Origin: Cupriavidus sp.
Lineage (GTDB): Bacteria; Pseudomonadota; Gammaproteobacteria; Burkholderiales; Burkholderiaceae
DNA length: 38,259 nucleotides
Assembly: GCA_019236395.1 (NCBI GenBank)
Contig: JAFAJB010000061.1
Coordinates: forward strand, 1 to 38,259
Direction of reading: 5' to 3'
The notes beneath the pieces are model-generated. The model saw only the letters and a list, made by a program, of their open reading frames with translations. It was not told where the DNA came from and did not search any database. A program made the translations under genes and the position numbers. This document shows, piece after piece, positions 17,682 through 29,343 of the stretch; positions within the stretch are counted from its first letter, which is position 1; the number at the start of each line of letters is the position of its first letter.

Positions 17682-18656
17682 TCACGGCGTAATGACGATC
17701 TTCCCCGTCACCTTGCGCGCTTCCATGTCCTTGAGCGCCTGCGGTGCCTGCGCCAGCGGATACCGCGCCGAGATATGCGGGCGGATCTTGCCTTCCTTCA
17801 TCCAGCCGAGCATCTGCACCATGTTGGCCTGATTGGCCTTGGGCTCGCGGCGCGCGAAATCGCCCCAGAACACGCCCACCAGCGATGCTCCTTTGAGCAG
17901 CGCCAGGTTCAGCGGGATCTTCGGAATCTCGCCGTTGGCGAAGCCCACCACCAGATAGCGGCCGCGCCAGCCGATCGAGCGGAAGGCCGGTTCGGCGTAG
18001 ATGCCGCCCACCGGGTCGTAGATCACGTCCGGACCCTTGCCGTCGGTCAGCGCCTTCACACGCTCGCGCAGGTCTTCGGTGCTGTAGTTGATCAGCGCGT
18101 CGGCGCCGTGCTCCTTGCAGACCGCAAGCTTTTCATCGGTGGACGCCGCCGCGATAACGCGCGCGCCGATGGCCTTGCCAATTTCGATGGCCGCCAGGCC
18201 CACGCCACCGGCCGCACCGAGCACCAGCATGGTTTCGCCGGCCTTGAGCTGGCCGCGGTCGACCACGGCGTGATGCGAGGTGCCATAGGTCAGCGTGAAC
18301 GCCGCGGCGACATCGAAATCGATGCCGGGCGGCATCGGCACCACGGCATTGGCGGGCGCCTTGGCCTGTGTGGCAAATGCACCGTTGCCGAGGTAGGCGA
18401 TGACCTTGTCGCCCGGCTTCACATGCGTCACACCCGCGCCAACCGCGTTGACCACGCCTGCCAGCTCCGAGCCGGGCGAGAACGGCAACTCAGGCTTTGC
18501 CTGGTATTTGTTCTGGATGATCAGCACATCCGGGAAGTTGACGCCGGCCGCCTTGACGTCGATCACGACCTCGCCGTCGCCCGGCACGAGGTCGGGCAGC
18601 GTTTCCAGGGTCAGGGAGTCGGGCGGGCCCCAGGCCTTGCACAGTACGGCTTTCAT
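17682..18656 (-). CDS. NADPH:quinone oxidoreductase family protein (zinc-type MDR)
   Basis: [52 protein letters not shown]; nucleotide-binding [30 protein letters not shown]. Confidence 0.93.
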   Translation of the reverse strand: MKAVLCKAWGPPDSLTLETLPDLVPGDGEVVIDVKAAGVNFPDVLIIQNKYQAKPELPFSPGSELAGVVNAVGAGVTHVKPGDKVIAYLGNGAFATQAKAPANAVVPMPPGIDFDVAAAFTLTYGTSHHAVVDRGQLKAGETMLVLGAAGGVGLAAIEIGKAIGARVIAAASTDEKLAVCKEHGADALINYSTEDLRERVKALTDGKGPDVIYDPVGGIYAEPAFRSIGWRGRYLVVGFANGEIPKIPLNLALLKGASLVGVFWGDFARREPKANQANMVQMLGWMKEGKIRPHISARYPLAQAPQALKDMEARKVTGKIVITP

Positions 18657-18821
18657 CGTGTCTCCAATGTTGGTGGGCATGCGTGCGGGGTACGCATGCG
18701 CTGCGGGCAAGTGTAGCGCAGGAAAAGCACGGTCGTTCTGTTCGGAAAATCGCTGCATGTCCTCTATTCGGATGCCGCATGTCCGGCCGTACGATGACGC
18801 TCCCGCGCCGCTTTGCTCGGG

Positions 18822-18827
18822 TACAAT
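18822..18827 (+). promoter_or_regulatory. Candidate -10 (TACAAT) immediately upstream of surE
   Basis: gggtacaatcgcggccATG; 7 nt between hexamer and ATG, same as dnaX; no Shine-Dalgarno visible. Confidence 0.5.
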
Positions 18828-18834
18828 CGCGGCC

Positions 18835-19587
18835 ATGCATATCCTCCTAGCCAACGATGACGGCTATCTCGCGCCGGGACTCGCCGTCCTGCACGCCGCG
18901 CTCGCCCCCCTGGCGCGCGTGACGGTGATCGCCCCCGAGCAGAATCATAGCGGGGCGTCGAACTCGCTGACATTGCAGCGGCCGCTGTCCGTCTACGAGG
19001 CGCGCGAGGGCGTGCAGAAGGGTTTTCGTTTCATCAACGGCACGCCTACCGACTGCGTCCACGTGGCGCTGACCGGCCTGCTCGAAGATCGACCCGACCT
19101 GGTGATATCCGGGATCAATCAGGGTCAGAACATGGGTGAGGACGTCCTGTACTCCGGCACCGTGGCCGCGGCCATCGAAGGCTATCTTTTCGGTATCCCT
19201 TCGATCGCGTTTTCGCAGGTCAACCAAGGCTGGGAGCATCTGGACGCGGCAGCGCGGGTGGCGCGGGGGATCGTCGAACACGTGATCGCCCACCCGCCGA
19301 CCGAGCCGTTGCTGCTCAACGTCAATATTCCGAACCTGCCATACGAGCACATCCGTGGGCATCGCGCCACACGGCTCGGCAAGCGGCATCCGTCGCAGCC
19401 GGTGATCGTACAAGTCAATCCGCGTGGCGATACCAATTACTGGATCGGCCCGGCCGGCGATGCGCGGGATGCGACCGAGGGCACCGATTTCCACGCGACC
19501 GCCAATGGCTACGTCTCGCTGACTCCACTGCAGCTTGACCTGACCCATCGCGGCCAGCTCGAAAAAATCGAACAGTGGCTGGGGTGA
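18835..19587 (+). CDS. surE: 5'/3'-nucleotidase SurE
   Basis: [76 protein letters not shown]. Confidence 0.97.
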   Translation: MHILLANDDGYLAPGLAVLHAALAPLARVTVIAPEQNHSGASNSLTLQRPLSVYEAREGVQKGFRFINGTPTDCVHVALTGLLEDRPDLVISGINQGQNMGEDVLYSGTVAAAIEGYLFGIPSIAFSQVNQGWEHLDAAARVARGIVEHVIAHPPTEPLLLNVNIPNLPYEHIRGHRATRLGKRHPSQPVIVQVNPRGDTNYWIGPAGDARDATEGTDFHATANGYVSLTPLQLDLTHRGQLEKIEQWLG

Positions 19588-19675
19588 GCGTGTCATCGCC
19601 GCGCACCCGTCAGTCGTTCACACCGGATTGCCGCGCTTATCTGCGCCTGCCAGCCTTTCAGCCGTACTTGTCCAA

Positions 19676-20578
19676 ATGAGTTCCACGCCGCGCCGATCCC
19701 GCTTTCCTCTGCCGCTAGACGCGGTGGTCGAGCGCAAGCCTGCGCCGGCGCGTACCGCCGGCATGCCGGCCGTGGGCAAGCGAGCGGCCACGCCAGCGCC
19801 AGCGCCGGTCAAGCCGCGCAAGCCAGCCACGCCGCCCGCGGCGGCGCCGCTGCCCGGCAGTGCTGTGGAGGCGCGGGCGTCCGCCGCAACGGCGGGCGGG
19901 GGCGGCATGGCGTCGGATCGGGCACGCACGGCGTTGGCGGCACGCCTGCGCGCGGGCGGCATACGGGATGAGCGGGTGCTGGGCGCGATTGCCACGGTGC
20001 CGCGCCACCTGTTCATGGAGCCGGGCCTGGCGTCCCAGGCCTACGAGGATGCGGCGCTGCCGATCGGTCATCAGCAGACGATTTCCAAGCCGTCCGTGGT
20101 GGCGCGCATGATCGAGTTGCTGCGCGATGGGCTGCCGCCCGATCAGCCGCTGGCGCGCGTGCTGGAAATCGGCACCGGCTGTGGCTACCAGGCGGCCGTA
20201 CTGAGCCTGGTGGCGCAGGAAGTGTTCTCCATAGAGCGGATCCGTCCGCTACACGAACAGGCCAAGGCGAACCTGCGGCCGTTGCGTGTGCCAAATATTC
20301 GCCTGCATTACGGCGACGGGATGCTCGGCCTGCCGCAGGCCGCGCCATTCTCGTCGATCATCCTCGCCGCTGCGGGCATGGAAGTCCCGCAGGCGTTGCT
20401 GGAACAACTTGCCATCGGCGGACGTCTGATCGCCCCGGTGGTGGCGCCCAGTACCGGTGCGCCGGGGCAGACCGTGACGCAGCAACTGCTGCTGATCGAG
20501 CGCCTCAATCGGCATCGGTTTCACAGGACTGCGCTTGAAGCGGTTTTCTTTGTGCCCTTAAAATCGGGCACCATCTGA
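19676..20578 (+). CDS. pcm: Protein-L-isoaspartate O-methyltransferase
   Basis: [58 protein letters not shown]; between surE and nlpD. Confidence 0.95.
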   Translation: MSSTPRRSRFPLPLDAVVERKPAPARTAGMPAVGKRAATPAPAPVKPRKPATPPAAAPLPGSAVEARASAATAGGGGMASDRARTALAARLRAGGIRDERVLGAIATVPRHLFMEPGLASQAYEDAALPIGHQQTISKPSVVARMIELLRDGLPPDQPLARVLEIGTGCGYQAAVLSLVAQEVFSIERIRPLHEQAKANLRPLRVPNIRLHYGDGMLGLPQAAPFSSIILAAAGMEVPQALLEQLAIGGRLIAPVVAPSTGAPGQTVTQQLLLIERLNRHRFHRTALEAVFFVPLKSGTI

Positions 20579-20586
20579 GTCGAACT

Positions 20587-21465
20587 ATGCACAACATCGT
20601 GAATTCGGACTATTTCGCACGAGTCGGACAACGTTTGAGCGTCGTCGCTGGCGCAGCCGTGCTGGCCGCCTGCGCCAGCTCCCCCATGCCCGCGCCGGTG
20701 GTGGACCGCACGTCCACGGCCGGCGCCCCGCAGACCGCTGCCTCCACCGAGCCGGCACCCGCCGGATACTATCGGGTCAAGCGAGGCGATACGCTTTACC
20801 GTATCGCGCTCGAGAACGGGCAGTCCTACCGGGACGTGGCAACCTGGAACAATATGGCCAACCCGAACCAGATCGAGGTGGGTCAGCTGTTGCGTGTGGT
20901 GCCGCCGAGCGCCGACGTGAATGCCGCGCCGGGCGTCGCAACCGTGCCGGTGGCGTCGGGCGCGGTTCAGTCGCAGCCGATCGATTCGGCGCACCCTGTC
21001 GGGACCCCCGTAGGTACGTCGGCCGGTACGTCGGCGGCCGCTGCAACGGCACCGGCATCGGCCGCAGCAGCCACGGCTGCCGCCGCTTCGGCGCCAGCGT
21101 CCGATATTCGCCTGGCTTGGCCGGCGAGCGGTCAACTGGTCTCCAAATTTGACGACAAAGGCAACAAGGGCATCGATATCGCCGGCAAAAAGGGCGATGC
21201 GGTGCTGGCCGCGGACGAGGGTCGTGTGATTCACGTGGGCCCCTTGCGCGGCTACGGGAATCTTGTCATCATCAAACACAATGACACATACCTGACCGCC
21301 TACGGGCACAACGACAAGGTGCTGGTCACAGAGCAATCAACCGTCCGCAAGGGCCAGAAGATTGCCGAAATGGGTAACAGTGATTCTGACAGGGTCAAGC
21401 TGCACTTTGAGGTTCGCAAGAACGGAAAACCGGTCGATCCGATGCGGTATCTGCCGCCACAGTGA
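20587..21465 (+). CDS. nlpD: LysM / M23 peptidoglycan DD-metalloendopeptidase family lipoprotein (NlpD)
   Basis: Lipobox-like VLAACASS; LysM YYRVKRGDTLYRIALENGQSYRDVATWNN; degenerate M23 domain NKGIDIAGKKGDAVLAADEGRVIHVG; located upstream of rpoS. Confidence 0.94.
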   Translation: MHNIVNSDYFARVGQRLSVVAGAAVLAACASSPMPAPVVDRTSTAGAPQTAASTEPAPAGYYRVKRGDTLYRIALENGQSYRDVATWNNMANPNQIEVGQLLRVVPPSADVNAAPGVATVPVASGAVQSQPIDSAHPVGTPVGTSAGTSAAAATAPASAAAATAAAASAPASDIRLAWPASGQLVSKFDDKGNKGIDIAGKKGDAVLAADEGRVIHVGPLRGYGNLVIIKHNDTYLTAYGHNDKVLVTEQSTVRKGQKIAEMGNSDSDRVKLHFEVRKNGKPVDPMRYLPPQ

Positions 21466-21471
21466 GGTTTC

Positions 21472-22632
21472 ATGCCACGCCAGAAAACTGTCTCATCCGG
21501 AGTTGTCAGCAGGACCCGTCGTCCCAAGCAGCCGGAAGGAAAGGCTGGAGTGGCAAGACATGACGACGGGATCGCCGCCGAGGTCTTCGGCGAAGATCCT
21601 GCTTCCGAAATGGTGCCCGTCGCCGACGAGCCGATCACGCCCGTTTCGCGCGCAGGTTTGCGCAATACAGACCTGAATGCGGACGATGCCGATCACGATG
21701 ACGGCGACGAGGAAGAATCCGACGACGACGAGGAAGAGGGCGGCACCGAAGCCGCTGCCGAGCCCGACGACTTCCGCACCGTATTGCATACGGAACTGGC
21801 CGCCGACACGGTCCAGCACTATCTCAATCGCATCAGTATCAAGCCGTTGCTGTCCGCGCCGGAGGAGTTGCATTTCTCCACGCTGGCCAAGGGCGGCGAC
21901 TTTTCCGCGCGCCAAGTGATGATCGAGCGCAATCTGCGTCTCGTGGTCAGCATCGCCAAGGGTTATCTCAATCGGGGCGTGCCACTGCTCGACCTGATCG
22001 AAGAAGGCAACCTGGGCCTGATGCACGCGATCGAGAAGTTCGATCCGTCGCGCGGATTCCGTTTTTCGACATATGCCACCTGGTGGATTCGCCAGAGCAT
22101 CGAGCGCGCGATCATGAACCAGGCGCGCACCGTGCGATTGCCGGTGCACGTGATTCGCGAACTCAACCAGGTCCTGCGCGCCAAGCGCCATCTTGAAAAA
22201 GGTGGCACGGACGGCCGCGACGCCAGCCTCGAGGACATCGCCCACCTGCTCGGCAAGACGCCGGACGAGGTTCAGGACGTGCTGGCACTCAATGAACACA
22301 CCACCTCGCTCGACACGCCGTTCGATCTCGACCCGGGCTCAAGCCTGCTCGATTTCCTGTCCGACGAGCATAACGCCGCCCCCGATCAGGAGGTGGCCCA
22401 CCGCGAGCTGGAAAACCTGATGAAACTCTGGCTGGCACGCCTGTCGGAGAAGCATCGCTATGTGGTGGAGCGCCGCTTCGGCCTCAACCACATCGAGCCG
22501 GCCACGCTCGAGGAGTTGGCCGAGGAAATGGGTCTCACGCGTGAACGCGTGCGTCAGATCCAGCAGGAAGCGCTGGTCAAGCTCAAGCGGCATTTCGCTT
22601 CGCAAGGTGTACGCAAGGACGCCGTTTTATGA
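21472..22632 (+). CDS. rpoS: RNA polymerase sigma factor RpoS
   Basis: [74 protein letters not shown]; region 4 [25 protein letters not shown]; nlpD-rpoS order. Confidence 0.95.
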   Translation: MPRQKTVSSGVVSRTRRPKQPEGKAGVARHDDGIAAEVFGEDPASEMVPVADEPITPVSRAGLRNTDLNADDADHDDGDEEESDDDEEEGGTEAAAEPDDFRTVLHTELAADTVQHYLNRISIKPLLSAPEELHFSTLAKGGDFSARQVMIERNLRLVVSIAKGYLNRGVPLLDLIEEGNLGLMHAIEKFDPSRGFRFSTYATWWIRQSIERAIMNQARTVRLPVHVIRELNQVLRAKRHLEKGGTDGRDASLEDIAHLLGKTPDEVQDVLALNEHTTSLDTPFDLDPGSSLLDFLSDEHNAAPDQEVAHRELENLMKLWLARLSEKHRYVVERRFGLNHIEPATLEELAEEMGLTRERVRQIQQEALVKLKRHFASQGVRKDAVL

Positions 22633-23465
22633 CCCCTGTGCTGGTATTCGACATCGAGACGATTCCCGATGTCGACGGCCTGCGCCGTTTGCATGACCAT
22701 CCCGCATCGATGAGCGACGCCGAAGTCGCCGAGCATGCGTTTGCCGCTCGCCGGGAGAAAACCGGCTCCGATTTCCTGCCGCTGCATCTGCAGCGCGTGG
22801 CCGCGATCTCCTGTGTGTTGCGCCGGACGCAGCGCGATGGTTCGGCGGTATTCCATGTCGGTTCGCTCGGCACGCTCGAGGATGGCGAGGCCACGCTGAT
22901 CCAGAAGTTCTATGAACTGATCGCGCGCTACAGTCCGCAGCTCGTATCGTGGAACGGCGGTGGTTTTGACCTGCCCGTGCTGCACTATCGCGGCCTGATC
23001 CACGGTGTGGCCGCGCCGCGCTACTGGGAAATGGGCGAGGGCCGCGACGACGACAGCCGTGACTTCAAGTGGAACAACTACATCAGCCGCTATCACATGC
23101 GGCACCTGGACCTGATGGATCTGCTGGCGATGTACCAGCCGCGCGCAAGCGCGCCGCTTGATGACCTGGCAAAGCTCTGCGGATTCCCGGGCAAGATGGG
23201 GATGGACGGCAGCAAGGTCTGGGACGCGTTCCAGGAAGGGAAGCTGAACGAGATCCGCGACTACTGCGAGACCGACGTCGTCAACACGTACCTGATGTAC
23301 TGCCGCTTTCAGCTCATGCGCGGCGGCCTGACGCAGCGCGAATTCGACATGGAAGTGGCGCTCGTGCAGGAAACGCTGGCCGAACTGCCGGGCGAGCAGT
23401 GGATGGAGTACTTGCGTGCCTTCCGCCTGCAGCCGATGAGCCCCGAGAGCGAAGACGACGATTGA
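22629..23465 (+). CDS. Predicted 3'-5' exonuclease, PolB-like (DEDD fold)
   Basis: [58 protein letters not shown]. Confidence 0.9.
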   Translation: MTPVLVFDIETIPDVDGLRRLHDHPASMSDAEVAEHAFAARREKTGSDFLPLHLQRVAAISCVLRRTQRDGSAVFHVGSLGTLEDGEATLIQKFYELIARYSPQLVSWNGGGFDLPVLHYRGLIHGVAAPRYWEMGEGRDDDSRDFKWNNYISRYHMRHLDLMDLLAMYQPRASAPLDDLAKLCGFPGKMGMDGSKVWDAFQEGKLNEIRDYCETDVVNTYLMYCRFQLMRGGLTQREFDMEVALVQETLAELPGEQWMEYLRAFRLQPMSPESEDDD

Positions 23466-23466
23466 G

Positions 23467-24321
23467 CTACAGGTCCACCGTCAGGTGGATCGGCTGGTGG
23501 TCCGAGGCATCAGTCTGGCCGTTGACCTCGCAACGCCGTACCCTCCCGAGTAGATCCTCGCTGACGAGCATGAAGTCGCATGCAAATGGTGGCTCCGGCC
23601 ACTGCTGCTTGTCGTAGAGCGCGCAGGTGGGGGCGTGCGGCTGTCCCGGATGTGTATGGACCCAGGCGTCGCACCAGCCGGGCGTGCCGTCGCCATAGGG
23701 TTCGATCATGCGCCGATAGGCGATGTCATCGGGCCGGCTGTTGAAGTCCCCGCACAGGATCGCTTCGCTCGGCCGCGGCTCGGGCGTGAACGGGCCGGGC
23801 CTGCTTTCCGACCGGCCTGGGTGGCGAGCATGCGCGCAGGCCTGTGCGTGCCAGTCGCGCAATGCCTCGGCTTGCGCCGCGCGCTGCGATTTCGAGTAGT
23901 ACTCCAGGTGCGTGCAGATGATGCGAAGCGGCTGCGGGCCAGCCTGAACCGTGACTTCCAGCGCTACGCGTGGCATCGATGCGACGTCTGGGTCTGCCGG
24001 CCACGGCAGGGCATGGCGGAAGATCTCGCGCACCGGCAGGCGCGTGGCCACGACGTTGCCGAACTGGCGCGGGCTGCCGTCACGGTGGGTGCGGTCGACA
24101 CCCGGGGCAAAGATCACCTGGTAGTCCGGCAGCAGCGCCGCCAGCTCGGCGACTTGGTCGCGTTGCGGCTGCCCGGCCAGGTCCGAGAAGCCGCGTGTGA
24201 CTTCCTGCAGGCAAAGCACGTCGGCATCGGCCATGCCGCGCAGGGTGTTGATGGTGCGGGCCAGATCGACCTTGCCGTCGGCGCCCCGGCCCCACTGGAT
24301 GTTCCAGCAAATCAGTTCCAT
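23467..24321 (-). CDS. Endonuclease/exonuclease/phosphatase family protein
   Basis: [71 protein letters not shown]. Confidence 0.92.
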   Translation of the reverse strand: MELICWNIQWGRGADGKVDLARTINTLRGMADADVLCLQEVTRGFSDLAGQPQRDQVAELAALLPDYQVIFAPGVDRTHRDGSPRQFGNVVATRLPVREIFRHALPWPADPDVASMPRVALEVTVQAGPQPLRIICTHLEYYSKSQRAAQAEALRDWHAQACAHARHPGRSESRPGPFTPEPRPSEAILCGDFNSRPDDIAYRRMIEPYGDGTPGWCDAWVHTHPGQPHAPTCALYDKQQWPEPPFACDFMLVSEDLLGRVRRCEVNGQTDASDHQPIHLTVDL

Positions 24322-24409
24322 TGCTTGCCTCATCGTCTGGCTCTTCCATGACGGCGCCGTGACTGGACTACAATCGCGCTTCTGCAAAACAATACGTCAG
24401 GTCCCACTG

Positions 24410-25831
24410 GTGTCTCAAGCCGTGTCTACCCAGCCCACTCAAGCGGGCCGCCCAGGTGTGGCGTCCGCCGCTCCAGCAGCATCCTCCGCATCCGCCGATC
24501 CCATCGTCGCGATTGACAGCCTCGACATGGAGGCGCGCGGCGTCGGCCGTCTGGAAAACGAGGATGGCACGCCTGGCAAGGTGATTTTCGTCGAAGGCGC
24601 GCTTCCGGGCGAAACCGTTGCCTATCGCAGCTATCGACGCAAGCCAAGCTACGAGCAGGCCCATCTCGTCGAGGTGAAACAGGCATCCGTGATGCGTGTG
24701 AAGCCCGGTTGCCAGCATTTTGGCGTGTGCGGCGGCTGCTCGATGCAGCACCTCGATTCGCGCGCCCAGCTTGCCATCAAGCAGCGTGTGCTCGAGGATA
24801 ACCTCTGGCACCTGTCGAAGGTGAAGCCCGACGTCGTGTTCCGCCCGATCGCGGGGCCGGACTGGGGCTATCGCTACCGTGCCCGCCTGACTGTACGCTA
24901 CGTGGCCAAGAAGGGCGGGGTGCTGGTGGGCTTTCACGAGCGCAAGAGCAGCTATGTCGCGGACATGACGCGCTGCGAGATCCTGCCGCCACATGTGTCG
25001 GCGATGCTGGTGCCGCTGCGCGAGCTGGTGGCGGGCCTGTCGATCCGCGAGCGCATGCCGCAGATCGAGCTGGCTGTTGGTGCGGAGGTAACGGCACTTG
25101 TGCTGCGTATCCTGGAGCCGCTCAACGCCGCGGACGAGGACCTGCTGCGTGCCTTCGCCGATCAGCATCAAGTGCAGTTCTGGTTGCAGCCCAAGGGGCC
25201 CGATACGGTTTACCCGTTCTATCCGGCCGACCAGGAACTGGCCTATACGCTCCCCGAGTTCGGTGTCCGCATGCCGTTCAAGCCGACCGACTTCACGCAG
25301 GTCAACCACCAGATCAACCGCGTGCTGATCGGGCGTGCGCTGCGCCTGCTCGATGCGCGACCGACGGACCGCCTGCTCGACCTGTTCTGCGGCATCGGCA
25401 ACTTCACGCTGCCGCTGGCCACGCAGGGGGCTTCGGTGATGGGTATCGAAGGCAGCGAGGCGCTGACCACGCGCGCGCTGGCCAATGCCGAATACAACGG
25501 GCTGGCCGGCAAGACGTCGTTTGCATGCCGCAACCTGTTCGAGGTGACCGCGGAAGATGTCGCCGCATTGGGCCGTTTCGATCGCTGGCTGGTCGATCCG
25601 CCGCGCGAGGGCGCGCTGGCGGTCTGCAAGGCGCTGGGCGAGTTGCACCAGGCCGGCAGTGACGTGCTGCCGAAGCGCATCGTCTATGTGTCGTGCAGCC
25701 CGGCGACGCTCGCACGCGATGCGGGTCTGCTGGTGCATGAAGCCGGCTACCGTCTGGCCGGAGCCGGTGTCGTCAACATGTTCCCGCACACGTCGCACGT
25801 GGAGTCGATCGCCGTATTCGAGCGCGATTGA
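24410..25831 (+). CDS. rlmD: 23S rRNA (uracil(1939)-C(5))-methyltransferase RlmD (GTG start likely)
   Basis: TRAM-like N-term; Cys cluster [53 protein letters not shown]. Confidence 0.94.
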   Translation: MSQAVSTQPTQAGRPGVASAAPAASSASADPIVAIDSLDMEARGVGRLENEDGTPGKVIFVEGALPGETVAYRSYRRKPSYEQAHLVEVKQASVMRVKPGCQHFGVCGGCSMQHLDSRAQLAIKQRVLEDNLWHLSKVKPDVVFRPIAGPDWGYRYRARLTVRYVAKKGGVLVGFHERKSSYVADMTRCEILPPHVSAMLVPLRELVAGLSIRERMPQIELAVGAEVTALVLRILEPLNAADEDLLRAFADQHQVQFWLQPKGPDTVYPFYPADQELAYTLPEFGVRMPFKPTDFTQVNHQINRVLIGRALRLLDARPTDRLLDLFCGIGNFTLPLATQGASVMGIEGSEALTTRALANAEYNGLAGKTSFACRNLFEVTAEDVAALGRFDRWLVDPPREGALAVCKALGELHQAGSDVLPKRIVYVSCSPATLARDAGLLVHEAGYRLAGAGVVNMFPHTSHVESIAVFERD

Positions 25832-25851
25832 ATCAGCGTGGCGCGTGCATG

Positions 25852-25879
25852 AAAAAAGCCGCCCGAGGGCGGCTTTTTC
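25852..25879. terminator. Bidirectional Rho-independent terminator between convergent rlmD and the Bax inhibitor-1 gene
   Basis: aaaaaagccgcc-cgag-ggcggcttttt: GC stem flanked by A-tract and T-tract. Confidence 0.92.
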
Positions 25880-25894
25880 GTTGGCTGGCAGCGC

Positions 25895-26602
25895 TTAGTC
25901 GCGGCTACCGCCTGCAATGCCCAGCAGGGCCAGCAGGTTCACGAACACGTTGTAGACGTCCAGGTAGATCGCCAGCGTGGCCGTGACGTAGTTGGTTTCG
26001 CCGCCGTTCACCACGCGCTGCACGTCGATCAGGATGAACGCCGAGAAGATGCCGATGGCGATTACCGACAGCGTGATCATCAGCGCCGGCAGTTGCAGCC
26101 AGATATTGGCCAGGCTGGCCAGGATCAGCAGGATCACGCCGACGAACAGGAACTTGGCCAGGCCGGAGAAATCGCGCTTGCTGACGCTGGCGAGCGTGGC
26201 CATTACGCCAAATACCGCGGCTGTGCCGCCGAACGCGTACATGATCAGCGCCGGACCGTTCGAGAACGAGAGCGTGAAGCTGAGGATACGCGCCAGCATC
26301 AGACCCATGAAGAACGTGAAGGCCAGCAGCAGGACCACGCCCATTCCGCTGTTCTTGGTCTTTTCGATCGCGAACATGAAGCCGAAGGCAACCGCGAGGA
26401 ACAGCACGGCCGACATCATCGGGCTGCCAGCGATCATTGCCGTGAAGCCGGTGACCACGCCGATGTACGCGCCGATCACGGTCGGGATCATCGAAATGGC
26501 CAGTAGCCAGTAAGTATTGCGAAGGACCCGGTTGCGGACGGCCACATCGGTGACGTTCGCAGCACTATTGCCGAAACCATAGGTGTTCAGCTTGTTGTTC
26601 AT
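25895..26602 (-). CDS. Bax inhibitor-1/YccA family membrane protein
   Basis: MNNKLNTYGFGNSAANVTDVAVRNRVLRNTYWLLAISMIPTVIGAYIG; seven hydrophobic segments; C-term ALAIYLDVYNVFVNLLALLGIAGGSRD. Confidence 0.93.
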   Translation of the reverse strand: MNNKLNTYGFGNSAANVTDVAVRNRVLRNTYWLLAISMIPTVIGAYIGVVTGFTAMIAGSPMMSAVLFLAVAFGFMFAIEKTKNSGMGVVLLLAFTFFMGLMLARILSFTLSFSNGPALIMYAFGGTAAVFGVMATLASVSKRDFSGLAKFLFVGVILLILASLANIWLQLPALMITLSVIAIGIFSAFILIDVQRVVNGGETNYVTATLAIYLDVYNVFVNLLALLGIAGGSRD

Positions 26603-26807
26603 GGTGACTCCTGTCATCAGTATCAGTGAGGCGCCGGGGCAACCCGGCGAGCACAGCGCCAATGTGGCATCGCGCCCGCGGATTTGCAAGGGGCTTTGTA
26701 TTAACAATATCCCCATCAAATGGTTGTTCTCCGAAAACGCAAACATTTGACGGGGTTTGCGGGCGTCCGTTCCCGGGGGTTTCGTGCGAAATGAGCCTCC
26801 TGGGGCA

Positions 26808-26836
26808 CTTGGTATGCCAAAAACCGGCATGCCAAG
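26808..26836. promoter_or_regulatory. Inverted repeat in the divergent yccA-like/ndk intergenic region
   Basis: cttggtatgcc-aaaaacc-ggcatgccaag: 11-bp arms with one mismatch. Confidence 0.5.
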
Positions 26837-26940
26837 CGTGCTGGGGAACGCATTGGACCACGTGCTCGAAACCGCCATGCGGTCGTGCTAGAATTGCACG
26901 TTTAATCCATTTGTAACCCCTTCATTTTTCGGAGTTTTTC

Positions 26941-27366
26941 ATGGCGATCGAACGCACCCTGTCGATTATCAAGCCGGATGCCGTGGCCAAGAACGTTATC
27001 GGCCAGATCTACGCCCGTTTCGAGGCCGCTGGCCTGAAAGTCGTTGCTGCCAAGATGGTTCACCTGTCGCGCGGCGAGGCCGAGCAGTTCTACGCTGTGC
27101 ACGCTGCCCGCCCGTTCTTCAAGGATCTGGTGGACTTCATGGTTTCGGGCCCGGTCATGATCCAGGCCCTGGAAGGTGAAAGCGCCATCGCCAAGAACCG
27201 CGACCTGATGGGCGCCACCGACCCGAAGAAGGCTGAAAAGGGCACGATCCGCGCCGACTTCGCCGACAGCATCGACGCCAACGCCGTGCACGGTTCGGAC
27301 GCTCCGGAAACGGCTGCCGTGGAAGTTGCCTTCTTCTTCCCGGGCATGAACGTTTACAGCCGCTGA
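26941..27366 (+). CDS. ndk: Nucleoside diphosphate kinase
   Basis: [28 protein letters not shown]; active site [20 protein letters not shown]. Confidence 0.98.
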   Translation: MAIERTLSIIKPDAVAKNVIGQIYARFEAAGLKVVAAKMVHLSRGEAEQFYAVHAARPFFKDLVDFMVSGPVMIQALEGESAIAKNRDLMGATDPKKAEKGTIRADFADSIDANAVHGSDAPETAAVEVAFFFPGMNVYSR

Positions 27367-27415
27367 TTGTCTCTGACATCACGACTGAACCTGTAGTCAA
27401 GCTGGAACTGCCGTC

Positions 27416-28570
27416 ATGAACAATCTCGTCAACCTGCTCGATTTCGACGCGGACGCGCTCACCGCCTATTGCGGCGAGCTCGGCGAGAAGCCGTTCCGTG
27501 CGCGGCAGCTGCAACGCTGGATCCACCAGTTCGGTGCCAGCCAGTTCGACGCCATGTCGGATCTCGCCAAGTCGCTGCGCGAAAAGCTCGCGACGCGGGC
27601 CGAGATCCGGTCGCCAGCCGTCATCACGGACAACCTATCGTCCGACGGCACGCGCAAATGGCTGATCGATGTGGGCGCCGGCAACGCGGTGGAGACGGTG
27701 TACATCCCCGAGGACACGCGCGGTACGCTGTGCGTGTCGTCGCAGGCGGGGTGCGCCGTCAACTGCCGGTTCTGTTCGACCGGCAAGCAGGGTTTCTCCC
27801 GCAATCTGTCGACCGGCGAAATCATTGGCCAGCTCTGGATGGCCGAATTCGCGATGCGCGCCCAGCTGGGCCGCGGCCCCAAGGATGAGCGCGTCATCTC
27901 CAACGTGGTGATGATGGGCATGGGTGAGCCGCTGCTCAACTATGACGCGGTCGTGCCGGCTATGCGGCTGATGCTCGATGACAACGCGTACGGCCTGTCG
28001 CGCCGGCGCGTGACGCTGTCCACGTCCGGCGTGGTGCCGATGATGGACCGTCTGTCGAAGGACCTGCCCGTGGCACTGGCGGTTTCACTGCACGCTTCAA
28101 ACGATGCGCTGCGCGACGTGCTGGTACCGCTCAATCGCAAGTATCCGCTGGCCGAGCTGATGGCGGCATGCCGCCGCTACCTGGCATTCGCGCCGCGCGA
28201 TTTCATTACATTCGAATACTGCATGCTCGATGGCGTCAACGACGGCGTCGAACATGCGCGGGAACTGTTGAAGCTTGTTGCGGACGTGCCGTGCAAGTTC
28301 AACCTTATCCCGTTCAACCCGTTCCCGGAATCGGGGCTGAAGCGCTCGAACAACGAGCAGATCCGCCGCTTCGCCCAGGTGCTGATGGATGCGGGCATCG
28401 TCACGACGATCCGCAAGACCCGCGGCGACGACATCGACGCCGCATGCGGCCAGCTTGCCGGCGAGGTCATGGATCGTACCCGTCTGGCCGAACGCGGCAA
28501 GTTCGGCAAGATCACGCCACTGGTGCCGGTGGTTGAGGCCGGCACCCCTCGAGAGGCTCGTCCTGCATGA
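27416..28570 (+). CDS. rlmN: Dual-specificity 23S rRNA/tRNA (adenine-C2)-methyltransferase RlmN
   Basis: Radical SAM CxxxCxx[40 protein letters not shown]. Confidence 0.97.
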   Translation: MNNLVNLLDFDADALTAYCGELGEKPFRARQLQRWIHQFGASQFDAMSDLAKSLREKLATRAEIRSPAVITDNLSSDGTRKWLIDVGAGNAVETVYIPEDTRGTLCVSSQAGCAVNCRFCSTGKQGFSRNLSTGEIIGQLWMAEFAMRAQLGRGPKDERVISNVVMMGMGEPLLNYDAVVPAMRLMLDDNAYGLSRRRVTLSTSGVVPMMDRLSKDLPVALAVSLHASNDALRDVLVPLNRKYPLAELMAACRRYLAFAPRDFITFEYCMLDGVNDGVEHARELLKLVADVPCKFNLIPFNPFPESGLKRSNNEQIRRFAQVLMDAGIVTTIRKTRGDDIDAACGQLAGEVMDRTRLAERGKFGKITPLVPVVEAGTPREARPA

Positions 28571-29343
28571 CCCGTCTGATTGTCGCTGCCCTGTTCGGGC
28601 TGATGCTGTCCGCCTGTTCGCTGCCGCCTGCACCCGCGCAGGACATCAAGACCGCTTCCGACCAGACTTCCGTCAACAAACGCGCCACCATCCGGCTGCG
28701 ACTCGCTACGCAGTATCTTGAGGCGCGTCAGTACCCGGTGGCGCTTGACGAGGTCAAGCAGGCCATCAATATCGATCCGACGCTGGTCGATGCGTATCAC
28801 GTCCGCGCGTTGATCTACATGGGCATGAACGAAAATGCCCTGGCTGACGACAGCTTCCGCACCGCGCTGAGCATGCGCGAGAACGACCCGGACGTGCTGA
28901 ACAACTATGGCTGGTTCCTGTGCCAGAGCAAGCGCTATGCGGAGGCGAAGGCCACGCTGCAGCGCGCGGTGCAGGCGCCGTCGGTCAACGGACCGGTCAA
29001 GCCGCTGACGAACCTTGGTGCCTGCGAGATGCGCAATGGTGACCTGGCGTCGGCGGAAAAGAATCTGCAGACAGCCTACGGTTACGATCGCAATGATCCG
29101 GCCGTTCTGACCAACCTCGCGCAACTCAGCTTCCAGCGCGGGAACATGGGCGAGGCCAGGCAGTATGTCGAACGCGTAAATGGCGGCCGCTTCGTCAGCG
29201 CGCAATCCCTCTGGCTGGGTGCGCGCATTGCCCGCCGTCAAGGCGACACCGAAACACAAAACGCACTCACGGCGCAACTGCGGAGCCGGTTCCCGGACTC
29301 GCGCGAGCTGACCGCATACGAGAGAGGAGCTTGGGATGAGTGA
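28567..29343 (+). CDS. pilW: Type IV pilus biogenesis/stability protein PilW (PilF-like TPR lipoprotein)
   Basis: Lipobox [11 protein letters not shown] repeats; position between rlmN and rodZ. Confidence 0.88.
   Translation: MTRLIVAALFGLMLSACSLPPAPAQDIKTASDQTSVNKRATIRLRLATQYLEARQYPVALDEVKQAINIDPTLVDAYHVRALIYMGMNENALADDSFRTALSMRENDPDVLNNYGWFLCQSKRYAEAKATLQRAVQAPSVNGPVKPLTNLGACEMRNGDLASAEKNLQTAYGYDRNDPAVLTNLAQLSFQRGNMGEARQYVERVNGGRFVSAQSLWLGARIARRQGDTETQNALTAQLRSRFPDSRELTAYERGAWDE

Noticed and set aside
23635-24351. 238-aa plus-strand ORF opposite the endonuclease/exonuclease/phosphatase gene
   Set aside because: Minus strand carries clear EEP-family motifs; the plus ORF is antisense with no domain signal.
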